Source: Pseudopedobacter saltans DSM 12145 (lineage in GTDB: Bacteria; Bacteroidota; Bacteroidia; Sphingobacteriales; Sphingobacteriaceae). From it: DNA of 64,000 nucleotides. The translations under genes were made by a program, and so were the position numbers. Shown one piece after another: positions 17,985 to 26,661 of this stretch (its first letter is position 1; each line of letters starts with the position of its first letter). The stretch lies in contig NC_015177.1 of assembly GCF_000190735.1 (NCBI RefSeq), forward strand, positions 1,178,001-1,242,000. Direction: 5' to 3'. A model generated the notes under the pieces. It was not told the origin of the DNA and did not search any database. It saw only the letters and a program-made list of their open reading frames with translations.

Positions 17985-18638
17985 TTAGAAAGCAAATCCA
18001 ACAGAGAATGATAATACTCTATTATTGATTTTTCCATTATCGTTAGGGTCACTTCCAGGATATAAATTAGATAAACCCAATCCATATCCAGCACCAATGT
18101 TAAAACCAGAAGTGAATTGGTAACCTACTAATCCATTTAAACCAAAGTCTACAGTTTTTAGATCGTCATTATCTCCGTTACCAAACTTAAGATCTCTTTC
18201 TGATTCAGTATTCCCTATAGTAGTTTTGGTTTTTCCAGCGATATTAAAACCAACATAAGGCCCTGCACCAATGAAGAAGTTACCTGGTCCAGCTGGAATG
18301 TGTCCAACTAAATTCACAGGAATATCAATACTCATGGTGTTCATTTTATTAATGGTTTCAACGCCAAGAATTGTAGAAGAGTTTTTACCACCTTTTCCTT
18401 GTAACGAAATTCCAGGTTGAACAGATAATCCTGATGAAACAGGTATATCAGCGTAACCAGTAATATGAAAATTAGTATTTACCTCAGAACTGGTAGAAGC
18501 ATCGTTCATTTCGTATTTGTACTTCGGCAAGTTTACTCCGGCTTTTAAGCCAAATTTTGTAGTTCCAACAGATGAAGTTTGCGCATATGCAGCGCTTCCC
18601 ATAATGAAAGTAGCTGCTACTAAAAATAACTTTTTCAT
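17985..18638 (-). CDS. Outer membrane beta-barrel protein (PorT-like family)
   Basis: 217 residues with a cleavable signal peptide (1-19, ending AAYAQ) and alternating-residue beta strands such as KFGLKAGVNLPKY near the N-terminus, FFIGAGPYVGFNIAGK, and a final strand SFSVGFAF ending in Phe as in outer-membrane barrels. It is a clear paralogue of the protein at 59524-60141, sharing ERDLKFGNG and AGYGLGLSNL blocks. A porT-like role in type IX secretion is not implied by the family match alone; the ligand is unknown. Transcribed alone with its own terminator. Confidence 0.82.
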   Translation of the reverse strand: MKKLFLVAATFIMGSAAYAQTSSVGTTKFGLKAGVNLPKYKYEMNDASTSSEVNTNFHITGYADIPVSSGLSVQPGISLQGKGGKNSSTILGVETINKMNTMSIDIPVNLVGHIPAGPGNFFIGAGPYVGFNIAGKTKTTIGNTESERDLKFGNGDNDDLKTVDFGLNGLVGYQFTSGFNIGAGYGLGLSNLYPGSDPNDNGKINNRVLSFSVGFAF

Positions 18639-18808
18639 AATATCATATTGTTAATTGTTGGGTTGTCGTATTCAATAGACAGTCCAAAAAACAACAAACG
18701 CATAAAAAAACTCGTATTTGATTGATTATGAATCAAATTTTAATTCAGCTATTAAGCCCTTTATGAAAAAGAAAGTGTAGGATTTTATATACAAATGTGT
18801 CGTAAAAG

Positions 18809-19642
18809 CTATAAATCTTTGGTGTTAAACGTATCCCCCTGACTGATATCTCCGGTTTGATATCCCTTTTTAAACCACTTCATTCGCTGTGCAGAGGTAC
18901 CATGCGTAAATGCATCGGGTACAACATAGCCCTGAGCTTGCTTCTGTAATTTATCATCACCAATAGCATGCGCTGCATTTAAAGCCTCTTCAATATCACC
19001 ATCGTCCAGTAAATTATTTGATTCCTGATAATGAGCCCAAACCCCGGCATAAAAATCGGCCTGTAATTCTAACATAACAGAAAGCCTGTTATATTCAGCT
19101 TCGCTTACCCGACCTCTGGCTTCTTGTAAAACCCCGTTTGTACCTAATAAATTTTGCACATGGTGGCCAACCTCATGAGCAATTACGTAGGCCATAGCAA
19201 AGTCGCCACCAGCATTAAATCTATTTTTAAGCTCATCGTAAAAAGATAAATCTATATATACTCTATTATCGCCCGGACAATAAAAAGGACCTACGGCAGA
19301 ATTGGCTGAACCACAAGCAGATTGAACACTGCCTTCAAAAGTAACTAAGGTGGGCTCTATATATTTCTTTCCGTGATCTCTGAATATTTTATTCCAGACA
19401 TCTTCAGTATCAGCCTGCACCACACGTGTAAACGCTTCTGCTTCGCTTTGAGGTCCATTTGAATTTTCTGTTTGACTCCCTCCAGACTGGTCTTGCAACG
19501 TACTTAATAACTGACCAGGATCCTTGCCAAACAAAAGTCCCAGAATAATAATCACTACCGTTCCGATACCGCCAATTGCAATGCCTTTTCCCCGACCCCT
19601 GTTTTCAAAATTATCACTTTGTCTGCGTCCTTGCCATTTCAT
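18809..19642 (-). CDS. YpfJ-family neutral zinc metallopeptidase
   Basis: A 277-residue inner-membrane-anchored zincin (PF04228 family). An N-terminal transmembrane helix (about residues 20-42, IAIGGIGTVVIIILGLLFG) precedes a Gln/Ser-rich linker and the catalytic domain, with zinc-binding HEVGHH near residue 155 and a downstream QADFYAGVWAH segment giving the third ligand region. The domain faces the periplasm by prediction. Substrates of this family are poorly defined. Single-gene unit. Confidence 0.9.
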   Translation of the reverse strand: MKWQGRRQSDNFENRGRGKGIAIGGIGTVVIIILGLLFGKDPGQLLSTLQDQSGGSQTENSNGPQSEAEAFTRVVQADTEDVWNKIFRDHGKKYIEPTLVTFEGSVQSACGSANSAVGPFYCPGDNRVYIDLSFYDELKNRFNAGGDFAMAYVIAHEVGHHVQNLLGTNGVLQEARGRVSEAEYNRLSVMLELQADFYAGVWAHYQESNNLLDDGDIEEALNAAHAIGDDKLQKQAQGYVVPDAFTHGTSAQRMKWFKKGYQTGDISQGDTFNTKDL

Positions 19643-19738
19643 ACTTCTAAGATTAAAACAATTATATAATAGAATTTTTTAAAATATGTTTTTGTGTTTT
19701 ATTTGTATTCACTAACATTCAAGTTAGATAGAGCTATT

Positions 19739-20107
19739 ATGCAAGTTGAGAAAATATTAAAATTCAATCAAGCTTTTAATCAAGAGTCCGATTCAAATTT
19801 AGCAATAGATCAATTAGACTTACTTTTTAAAAAAAACATGTATGACATTCACGACTTGTTATTTAGTTATCACTACACAAAACGAGAACGGGTTTATGAT
19901 ATCATATTAAATAAAGAAGATTTTATTTACTCCAATGGGAGAGGAAGCTTTCTTGCAAAATACATGATAGGCTTCTTCAATGGTTGCGCAGATTTGGACT
20001 TTAATAATACAGAGAAAATGAAAATCACGTTCTCTGTAGATTTTAAAAACGATACAGTTTTATTAATAGGAGAGTACATTCCGGATGAAGAACAGCATGA
20101 AATATAG
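19739..20107 (+). CDS. Hypothetical protein, 122 residues
   Basis: No family recognised. I start at the ATG at 19739 (MQVEKILKFNQ) instead of an in-frame GTG at 19694, because the extra 15 residues are hydrophobic filler and no ribosome site precedes them. The protein is acidic, with no signal peptide or membrane helix, and shows a mixed helix/strand pattern (DLLFSYHYTKRERVYDIILN, then MKITFSVDFKNDTVLLIGEY strands). It is divergent from the YpfJ gene and convergent with the 71-residue gene downstream. It is probably a real cytosolic protein, function unknown. Confidence 0.6.
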   Translation: MQVEKILKFNQAFNQESDSNLAIDQLDLLFKKNMYDIHDLLFSYHYTKRERVYDIILNKEDFIYSNGRGSFLAKYMIGFFNGCADLDFNNTEKMKITFSVDFKNDTVLLIGEYIPDEEQHEI

Positions 20108-20117
20108 AGAAGATATT

Positions 20118-20333
20118 TTATCTATATCTTTTATCTATAAATTGCCCAATTAATTGTACGTTTTCTGTCAACAGACATTCATCATAAAATTGATCGAGAA
20201 ACCAGCCCCCGTTTTCTTTGTCTATGATTCCAACACGTTTAGTGTTTTTGAAAATTTCAAATCTGTTTTTATCTAGGTTTCTTGCGTAACAAACTTCGTC
20301 TCTGAAAATACCGGGTACCTGGAACTTTTCCAT
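20118..20333 (-). CDS. Hypothetical protein, 71 residues
   Basis: A short protein opening MEKFQVPGIFRDEVCYARN with a compact beta-rich pattern (RFEIFKNTKRVGIIDKENGGWFL). No recognised family, no signal sequence, no transmembrane segment. Codon use looks like its neighbours and the start is preceded by an A/T-rich leader typical of this genome. It ends ten bases from the convergent 122-residue gene. Moderate confidence that it is translated. Confidence 0.5.
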   Translation of the reverse strand: MEKFQVPGIFRDEVCYARNLDKNRFEIFKNTKRVGIIDKENGGWFLDQFYDECLLTENVQLIGQFIDKRYR

Positions 20334-20366
20334 TAAAATTATTTTTAGAGAACAAACATACTATAA

Positions 20367-20406
20367 AAAAACAAAGAGCTTCGTAAATTCCGGAGCTCTT
20401 TGTTTT
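20367..20406 (-). terminator. Intrinsic terminator of the nagB-nagP operon
   Basis: The arms AAACAAAGAGCT and AGCTCTTTGTTT form a 12-14 bp stem; on the minus strand a run of seven Ts follows. It lies 54 bases beyond the nagP stop codon. Confidence 0.88.
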
Positions 20407-20459
20407 GCTTTTTCAAAGGTAGATTAAGAATACCTAAGTAAAAACCAATATTGTGCCAA

Positions 20460-21731
20460 TTATTTTTTTAATCCCACTCTGTGACCAGTACCTGAATAAT
20501 ATAAAATCATTAAATAACAAGGTAATGCTATCCAATAAGCACTATGAGAGCCTACTACATGAGCAATTTGTCCGTAAAGTAGAGGAATAACAGCACCTCC
20601 GGCAATTCCCATTACCAATAATCCTGATGCAGCACTTGTAAACTTTCCTACACCTTTTAAAGCAAGTGGCCAAATTGCAGGCCATATAAGCGAATTAGCA
20701 AGTCCTAATAAAGCTACAAAAAGCAAAGAAGTTATTCCTGTAGTAAACACAATCCCTGCGGTAAATATAATACCCAGAATAGCACAGAATTTTAGAGCTC
20801 TGTCTTGAGCCAGATACTTTGGAATTGTGATTATACCGATAATATAACCAACAACCATTGCTACCATAGTAAACCCGGTAAAGAACTTGGCATCGTCAAG
20901 GGAAATTCCCTGCGAAACTCCATACGCGATAATAGTATCCCCGGCAAGTACTTCAACACCAACGTAACAGAATAAAGTAATAAAACCTAAAATAACATGC
21001 GGGAAATCCCAAACACTTTTCTTGTCTTCGGAAATTGTGTGGTGATTGCTGGTTTCTTCCTCGTCTCCTTGCACTTCAGGTAGGTTTGCTCTCGAAATCC
21101 AGAGCGACAACAAAATCAAAACAATTACAATTCCTATATATGGATTAACTACCTGTAACGCAATTTGGTCTAATGCCGCAGTGTATTCCGAAGCAGACAT
21201 AGAATCAATTTGCTTGGTAACTTTATCCGCTTCACTTAAATTAAGGAACATCCCTAAAATAATTGGAGCTGCCGCACCAGCAAACTTATTACATATCCCC
21301 ATGATACTAATCCGCTTAGCAGCTGTCTCAACAGGACCGATTATAGTAATATATGGATTTGATGCTGTTTGTAAGATAGCTAATCCTCCTCCCATAATAA
21401 ACAATCCCAGTAAAAACAGGAGATAGGTTCTGGAAAATGCAGCTGGAATAAACAGCAATGCACCCAAAGCCATAATTCCTAAAGAAATGGACATCCCTTT
21501 CTTAAAGCCAAATCTGTTTAGAACCCAGGTAGACACCGGAGCCATTACAAGATAGGCAATATAAAATGCGAATGTTACAAAATAGGATTGCACTTCGGTA
21601 AGCTGACAAGCTATTCTCAAATAAGGAATAAGTAGAGAGTTTAGCCAGGTTACAAAACCGAAAATAAAGAATAGGGCACCTATGATAACCATAGGGCCTA
21701 TTGTTGATTGTTTTGAATTTTGATTCACCAT
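20460..21731 (-). CDS. nagP: Sugar MFS transporter, FucP/NagP type
   Basis: A 423-residue inner-membrane transporter with about 12 transmembrane helices, from the glucose/galactose/fucose proton symporter branch. It opens with GPMVIIGALFFIFGFVTWLNSLLIPYL, the characteristic first helix of the branch, and ends with a YYSGTGHR tail. It lies 35 bases downstream of nagB and near a ROK regulator and a GlcNAc-kinase-like gene, so N-acetylglucosamine is the likely substrate; that specificity is inferred from context. It lacks phosphotransferase features, so the sugar would enter unphosphorylated and need a kinase. Confidence 0.88.
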   Translation of the reverse strand: MVNQNSKQSTIGPMVIIGALFFIFGFVTWLNSLLIPYLRIACQLTEVQSYFVTFAFYIAYLVMAPVSTWVLNRFGFKKGMSISLGIMALGALLFIPAAFSRTYLLFLLGLFIMGGGLAILQTASNPYITIIGPVETAAKRISIMGICNKFAGAAAPIILGMFLNLSEADKVTKQIDSMSASEYTAALDQIALQVVNPYIGIVIVLILLSLWISRANLPEVQGDEEETSNHHTISEDKKSVWDFPHVILGFITLFCYVGVEVLAGDTIIAYGVSQGISLDDAKFFTGFTMVAMVVGYIIGIITIPKYLAQDRALKFCAILGIIFTAGIVFTTGITSLLFVALLGLANSLIWPAIWPLALKGVGKFTSAASGLLVMGIAGGAVIPLLYGQIAHVVGSHSAYWIALPCYLMILYYSGTGHRVGLKK

Positions 21732-21766
21732 AGATTTGGTTTAAATTTAAGTTTAGTCGTTGTATT

Positions 21767-23704
21767 TTAGAATTTCCATCTAATAAAAGCTTCAATAGCT
21801 TCGTAATTAGCCAAACCTAAAGCGTCATAAGCTCGGGCTGTTTCACTAGTCCTTTCTTCAGCTCTTACCCAGAACTCTCTGGCATCATCACCAGGGAATA
21901 CAGGAAGATCTTTCTGAGATTGGTGCTTAAATATAGCTAAACGTTTTCTTTTTACCTCTTGTGGAGATAAAGGAACAGCCATTTCTATTTCATGAATTTC
22001 AAATTCATGCCATGCGCCTCTGTATAACCATAACCAACAATCATTAATCCATTCATCACCTTCTGCCTTAATACGTTTTAAAGCCTGATATATGATATCG
22101 AAACAAACTTTATGGGTCCCATGTGGATCAGCAAAATCTCCTGCAGCAAAAACCTGATGAGGTTTTACCTGACGAAGCAGTTCAACTGTTTGATTGATGT
22201 CATCTTCGAAAGATACAGTTTTAGAAAATTTAGACCTGTCATAGAAAGGAAGGTTTTGGAAATGAATTTTCTCATCTGGTAAGCCTGCGAAACGAGCCCC
22301 TGCAATGGCTTCCCCTTTACGGATAAGACCTTTTATTGTTCTAACTTCTTCTGTATCTACCTGGTTCGGCTTCTTGGTTTCAAAGATAGTTCTTGTCTCG
22401 TTATAAAGATTTTCCAATTTAGAAGAATCCAAACCCAAAGATTTAGAACAATCCGATGCGAATTCCATAAACCTCAATACATCTTCGTCCCATACAGCGG
22501 TATTGCCAGAAGTCTGGTAAGCTACGTGAACATTATGTCCCTGATCGGCCAGACGAATAAATGTACCACCCATAGAAATTACATCGTCATCAGGGTGAGG
22601 AGAGAAGATAATCACATTTTTCTTAGCAGGATTTGCCCTTTCCGGTCTTTGCGAATCATCGGCATTAGGTTTGCCACCTGGCCATCCGGTAATTGTATGT
22701 TGTATCTTATTAAAGATATCTATATTGATATTGTAAACAGGGCCTTTTTCTGTTGCCAGCTGAGCCATACCGTTATTGTTATAATCGTCTTCGGTAAGTT
22801 TCAGAATTGGTTTATTTAACGTCTTAGCTAACCATACAACAGCTTTCTTGATTAATTGTGGAGTCCAGTCACAGTCCTGAACCAGCCAAGGTGTGTCAAA
22901 ACGGGTTAACTGCGAAGCAGCTTCTGTATCTAAAACAAACTCTACATTGCTGGATAGCTGTAAATAAGTAGCCGGTACGTCTGAAGAAATTTCGCCTTCA
23001 ACGGCTTTTTTTACAATGCTGGCTTTTTTCTCATTCCATGCCATCAAAACAATTTCTCTGGCTTTAAAGATAGTACCAACACCCATGGTTATCGCTTTAG
23101 TGGGTACATTCTCTTTACCACCAAAGTCTTTAGAAGCATCTCTTCTGGTCAGGTCATTTAAGGTAACCATTCTCGTTCCCGAGTTAGGAGCAGATCCCGG
23201 CTCGTTAAAACCGATATGGCCTGTTCTACCAATCCCCAGTATTTGATAGTCCAAACCTCCATAAGAGTTGATTTTTGCCTCATATTCCATACAATACCTG
23301 GCTACATCTTCCTCATTTAAAGTTCCATCAGGGATATTGATGTTTTTAGGGTCAATATCAATGTGATTGAAAAGTTTTTCGTTCATGAAGGTTACATAAC
23401 TTTGTTCGGCGTCTGGTTTCATAGGGAAGTATTCATCCAGATTGAACGTTACTACATCTTTAAAGGATAAACCTTCTTCTTTATGTAAACGAATTAACTC
23501 CTTATATACATTTACCGGAGTTGCACCTGTAGCTAAACCTAAAACGGTTGTTTCTCCGTTTCTTTGCTTATTTTTAATTATTTCAGCAATACGTCCCGCT
23601 ACCGCTTTAGAAGCTACAAATTGGTCCTCATAAACGCTAACTGCTACTTTCTCAAAACGCGTCTCCTCTAAAAGATTCAGACGTGTACTTTTCATGGCTA
23701 CCAT
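21767..23704 (-). CDS. nagB: Glucosamine-6-phosphate deaminase fused to a LmbE/PIG-L domain
   Basis: A 645-residue two-domain protein. Residues about 15-290 are NagB: TVLGLATGATPVNVY, NLDEYFPM with the catalytic Asp, GIGRTGHIGFNEPGS with the His/Glu site. Residues about 365-600 are a LmbE-like zinc deacetylase domain starting IIFSPHPDDDVISMGG, where the family motif HPDDE reads HPDDD. NagB turns glucosamine-6-phosphate into fructose-6-phosphate and ammonia. The LmbE part could deacetylate GlcNAc-6-phosphate in the same polypeptide; this is inference, and no separate nagA is seen in the window. An alternative start is the ATG at 23695. The fusion is seen in other Bacteroidota. Confidence 0.92.
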   Translation of the reverse strand: MVAMKSTRLNLLEETRFEKVAVSVYEDQFVASKAVAGRIAEIIKNKQRNGETTVLGLATGATPVNVYKELIRLHKEEGLSFKDVVTFNLDEYFPMKPDAEQSYVTFMNEKLFNHIDIDPKNINIPDGTLNEEDVARYCMEYEAKINSYGGLDYQILGIGRTGHIGFNEPGSAPNSGTRMVTLNDLTRRDASKDFGGKENVPTKAITMGVGTIFKAREIVLMAWNEKKASIVKKAVEGEISSDVPATYLQLSSNVEFVLDTEAASQLTRFDTPWLVQDCDWTPQLIKKAVVWLAKTLNKPILKLTEDDYNNNGMAQLATEKGPVYNINIDIFNKIQHTITGWPGGKPNADDSQRPERANPAKKNVIIFSPHPDDDVISMGGTFIRLADQGHNVHVAYQTSGNTAVWDEDVLRFMEFASDCSKSLGLDSSKLENLYNETRTIFETKKPNQVDTEEVRTIKGLIRKGEAIAGARFAGLPDEKIHFQNLPFYDRSKFSKTVSFEDDINQTVELLRQVKPHQVFAAGDFADPHGTHKVCFDIIYQALKRIKAEGDEWINDCWLWLYRGAWHEFEIHEIEMAVPLSPQEVKRKRLAIFKHQSQKDLPVFPGDDAREFWVRAEERTSETARAYDALGLANYEAIEAFIRWKF

Positions 23705-23738
23705 ATGTTTTTATTAACTTAAGAAAACTGTCTTAACA

Positions 23739-23746
23739 CAAATATA
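23739..23746 (-). promoter_or_regulatory. -7 box for nagB-nagP
   Basis: TATATTTG on the minus strand matches TAnnTTTG and lies 35 bases before the nagB ATG, predicting a short leader of about 30 nt. Confidence 0.5.
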
Positions 23747-23764
23747 TAAATATATTAAATACAA

Positions 23765-23778
23765 TGTGTCCGAACACA
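23765..23778. promoter_or_regulatory. Imperfect palindrome TGTGT-N4-ACACA upstream of nagB
   Basis: TGTGTCCGAACACA has 5-bp arms around four bases and sits about 20 bases upstream of the nagB -7 box, where an activator or repressor could bind. The protein is unknown; it does not match the element found at the ROK promoter. Confidence 0.35.
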
Positions 23779-23934
23779 ATTAATTTTTACATGTTTTTTG
23801 TTAAAAATAATTGGCCTCGTTCACATAGAATTTCCTGTGAAATCTATACCAAACTTAATGAAAAATTAACTATTCGCAATAATCTTATTAAAAATATTAT
23901 TAAGTTATTTGACGGATTTGCTATATATTAGTAT

Positions 23935-25059
23935 ATGGCAAATGCAAATTCAATACCTAAACCTCGCTATCTATCTCTTGACGTTTTAAGAGGAGCGACA
24001 GTTGCTTTTATGATTATAGTAAATACACCAGGAAGCTGGAGTTATGTTTACGCGCCATTAAAACACGCGCCCTGGCATGGCTTTACTGTAACAGATCTCG
24101 TTTTTCCTACTTTCTTGTTTGTAGTGGGGAATGCCATGAGCTTTGGAATGGGAAAATTAAAAGAGCAGGGGAATAGCGCTTTCTTAAAGAAAGTCTTTAG
24201 CAGAACATTAAAGATATTTTTAATCGGGCTATTTCTTAATATGTTCCCTTTCGTAAAATGGGTAGATGATGTTTTAGTTATGAAGGATTTTACTGAAATC
24301 CGGATTTGGGGCGTATTGCAGCGTATTGCTGTTTGTTATTGTATAGCCAGTCTGTTGGTTTATTATTTCAGATCAAAAACAATTCTCTTAATAAGCGCTG
24401 CGATGTTATTGGGATATTGGGGAGTCATGAGCTGGTTTGGAGATTATACATTAGAGGGAAATGCAGCTACAAAGCTTGATAACTTTTTAATGAACGCCAA
24501 AAATCTATATAAAGGGTATGGAATACCATTTGATCCTGAAGGTGTACTAAGTACAATACCCGCTGTGGTAAATGTAATATTGGGGTATTTTGCGGGATTA
24601 TTTATACAGAAAAAAGGGAATAATAAAAGTACCGCATTTAATTTAATAGGAACAGGAGTTATTTTGTTGTTGGCAGCGAGTGCATGGAATTTAGTATTCC
24701 CTATAAACAAACCAATCTGGACAAGCTCTTACGTTTTGTACACTGTAGGCTGGGACTTGATACTCCTAGCTGCCTTGATATTAATAATTGAAGTATGGCA
24801 TATTAAAAAATGGACCTATTTCTTCGAGGTATTTGGTAAAAACCCTTTATTTATATATGCACTATCCGGAATATTTGTAAAACTTATGCATACTATATAT
24901 ATAGGAGGTGAAAATATTCATAAACTGATTTTCGATGGTTTTTTCATGAACCTGCTGAACCCCTTAAACGCATCTCTTGGTTTTGCTATTAGCTATATGC
25001 TCTTCTTATGGTTAATCGGACTCTATATGGATAAGAAAAAGATATACGTAAAAGTTTAA
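23935..25059 (+). CDS. nagX: NagX/HGSNAT-like membrane acyltransferase (DUF5009)
   Basis: A 374-residue integral membrane protein with about ten helices. The N-terminus PRYLSLDVLRGATVAFMIIVNTPGSW and the HAPWHGFTVTDLVFPTFLFVVG segment, containing a conserved His, match the heparan-alpha-glucosaminide N-acetyltransferase-like family, which moves acetyl groups across a membrane onto glucosamine ends. Members called NagX occur in bacterial GlcNAc clusters, and this one is divergent from nagB. A plausible role is acetylating glucosamine in the periplasm before uptake by NagP; that step is inference. Confidence 0.85.
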   Translation: MANANSIPKPRYLSLDVLRGATVAFMIIVNTPGSWSYVYAPLKHAPWHGFTVTDLVFPTFLFVVGNAMSFGMGKLKEQGNSAFLKKVFSRTLKIFLIGLFLNMFPFVKWVDDVLVMKDFTEIRIWGVLQRIAVCYCIASLLVYYFRSKTILLISAAMLLGYWGVMSWFGDYTLEGNAATKLDNFLMNAKNLYKGYGIPFDPEGVLSTIPAVVNVILGYFAGLFIQKKGNNKSTAFNLIGTGVILLLAASAWNLVFPINKPIWTSSYVLYTVGWDLILLAALILIIEVWHIKKWTYFFEVFGKNPLFIYALSGIFVKLMHTIYIGGENIHKLIFDGFFMNLLNPLNASLGFAISYMLFLWLIGLYMDKKKIYVKV

Positions 25060-25067
25060 AGCAACTT

Positions 25068-25108
25068 AAAGTTATAATGCTGAGCTTATTAGCTTGCATT
25101 ATAACTTT
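25068..25108. terminator. Bidirectional hairpin between nagX and the ROK gene
   Basis: A perfect 13-bp stem (AAAGTTATAATGC / GCATTATAACTTT) with an inner AGCT/AGCT stem. The right arm overlaps the last codons of the ROK regulator (coding ESYNAS), so the terminator is partly encoded in its C-terminus. It can end transcription from both convergent genes. Confidence 0.6.
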
Positions 25109-26273
25109 CCATCACAAGAACAGCAGCTCCAATCAACTCGGCGTCAAATCCTAAATCAGAAATTAATATATCAGTTTCGTTAAATAAACGGGATATGCAA
25201 TTTTGGTTTAGTGCCTGTTGGATTGCAGGAGTCATTAAATGACCAACTTTTGCTATTTTACCTCCCAGGATTATCGTTTTTGGATTCAGGATATGAATTA
25301 GAATTGAAATTCCTTTACCCAACTTAAATGCCGCCTCAGAAAGCAGTTCGATAGCAAACTTATCACCTTTCAGTGCTTCTTCCATAATTCTGTCACTAAA
25401 AGCGATTCTCTCGGTTTTATCGTCATACTTTAATCTGCTTTTTTTGCCAGCATTCAATCCTTCCATAGCATTTTCGGAAATAGCCAGTAGGGAAGCTTCC
25501 TTTTCGAGACAGCCTTGTTTTCCGCAGGAGCAGAGCTTTCCTTCTTCAGAAACCGAAATATGACTTAGTTCCCCTGCGAATCCATTGTTTCCGCGATACA
25601 GCTGCCTATTAATAATCAGTCCCAAGCCAATTCCCCAACCGTAGTTTATAACCAAAGCATCCTTGATATCTAATGCCTTACCGAATTTCAGTTCCGAAAG
25701 CGCAACCAAACTCGAATCATTGTCGATAAAGGCGGGCAAGCCTATTTTTTTACTTATGTATTTAGGAATACTTTGTTTGCTATTATTAAAGTAAGTATAG
25801 TTCAATCCCAAAGTAGTATCAATAAAGCCTGGCATTCCAATTCCAATCCCAATAATCTTATTTTTCTCTATTCCCGAATTTCCTATATAATCTGAAATAA
25901 TATGAGTAAGACTCTCCAGCGAGTTTGGGTTATTTTCCAATTGGAGAGGAAATACCTGAACAGAAGCCTTGTACTCATTATCTAAATTCACTATACCAAT
26001 CCTGGTATTCAGCTGATCTACTGCTACCGTTACTATAAAAAGCTTTTCCCTGTTAAGCTTATAAATTAATGGTCTTCTTCCTCCACTGGAAGGAGCATAA
26101 CCGCTCTCTTCTATATATCCTAATTCGATTAATGTATTTATTGATTTGGTTATCAACGGAATGCTTCTGTTTGTTATGCTGCTAAGCTCTACGCTGGAAA
26201 GTTTATTTTTATAGTATAAGTTCTGAATGATTTCAAAATAAAGTTTTGCATTCTTTTTTGTAGTGCCAAACAT
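25089..26273 (-). CDS. ROK family transcriptional regulator (NagC-like)
   Basis: 394 residues: an N-terminal winged helix (about 15-70, LSSVELSSITNRSIPLITKSIN) and a C-terminal ROK sugar-binding domain. The ROK signatures are GIGIGMPGFID near 145, DNDSSLVALSELKFG near 185 and the zinc motif CSCGKQGCLEKE near 250. ROK regulators such as NagC respond to GlcNAc-6-phosphate or related sugars and bind DNA in their absence. The location between nagX and a GlcNAc-kinase-like gene makes it the likely local regulator. Its own -7 box is embedded in a palindrome, suggesting autoregulation. Confidence 0.9.
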   Translation of the reverse strand: MFGTTKKNAKLYFEIIQNLYYKNKLSSVELSSITNRSIPLITKSINTLIELGYIEESGYAPSSGGRRPLIYKLNREKLFIVTVAVDQLNTRIGIVNLDNEYKASVQVFPLQLENNPNSLESLTHIISDYIGNSGIEKNKIIGIGIGMPGFIDTTLGLNYTYFNNSKQSIPKYISKKIGLPAFIDNDSSLVALSELKFGKALDIKDALVINYGWGIGLGLIINRQLYRGNNGFAGELSHISVSEEGKLCSCGKQGCLEKEASLLAISENAMEGLNAGKKSRLKYDDKTERIAFSDRIMEEALKGDKFAIELLSEAAFKLGKGISILIHILNPKTIILGGKIAKVGHLMTPAIQQALNQNCISRLFNETDILISDLGFDAELIGAAVLVMESYNAS

Positions 26274-26309
26274 CTTAGATATTTTTTAGCGTCATTTAAA
26301 ATTAAAAGA

Positions 26310-26328
26310 TATAACAAATATAGTTATA
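26310..26328. promoter_or_regulatory. Candidate ROK operator overlapping its own promoter
   Basis: TATAAC-N7-GTTATA, a 6-bp-arm palindrome, encloses the minus-strand -7 box TATATTTG (26315-26322) 37-55 bases upstream of the ROK start. The sequence GATATAACAAA at its left edge (26308-26318) recurs exactly at 26605-26615 in front of the kinase gene. A repressor bound here would block its own transcription. Confidence 0.45.
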
Positions 26329-26604
26329 CCACTTTGATTATCTCAAACAAGTTTATACGAGACAAAGAATGAAGTCACTTTCAAGTCTGGTTTATATCGA
26401 TAATCCGTCTTTTCTTCATGTTAGAAATATAAATTTGAAACTTAATTTACCTTTATCATATTATAAAGGCCCTTTTTTCAGGACCAAACGATTATAATAT
26501 CCATTCGATACCAAAAGGATCGTATATTTCCATTTAATAAGCAACTGGTTAAAATTAATATCTTTTTAATTTTTTTTGAAAGTTATGTATTCTTTTTTAT
26601 TTTT

Positions 26605-26615
26605 GATATAACAAA
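26605..26615 (+). promoter_or_regulatory. Repeat of the ROK operator half-site before the kinase gene
   Basis: GATATAACAAA, identical to 26308-26318, lies 47 bases before the kinase ATG. The dyad partner is not present here, so this would be a half-site. Confidence 0.35.
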
Positions 26616-26661
26616 AAGCTAATATAGATTTTACAGAGGTTTTATTCTTTTAATTAGATAC

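Larger units (their letters stand above)
26274..26661. other. Divergent regulatory region between ROK and kinase genes
   Basis: 388 bases of A/T-rich sequence. Apart from the palindrome/-7 box near the ROK end and the repeated GATATAACAAA near the kinase end, I see no gene, RNA or strong hairpin. Confidence 0.6.
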
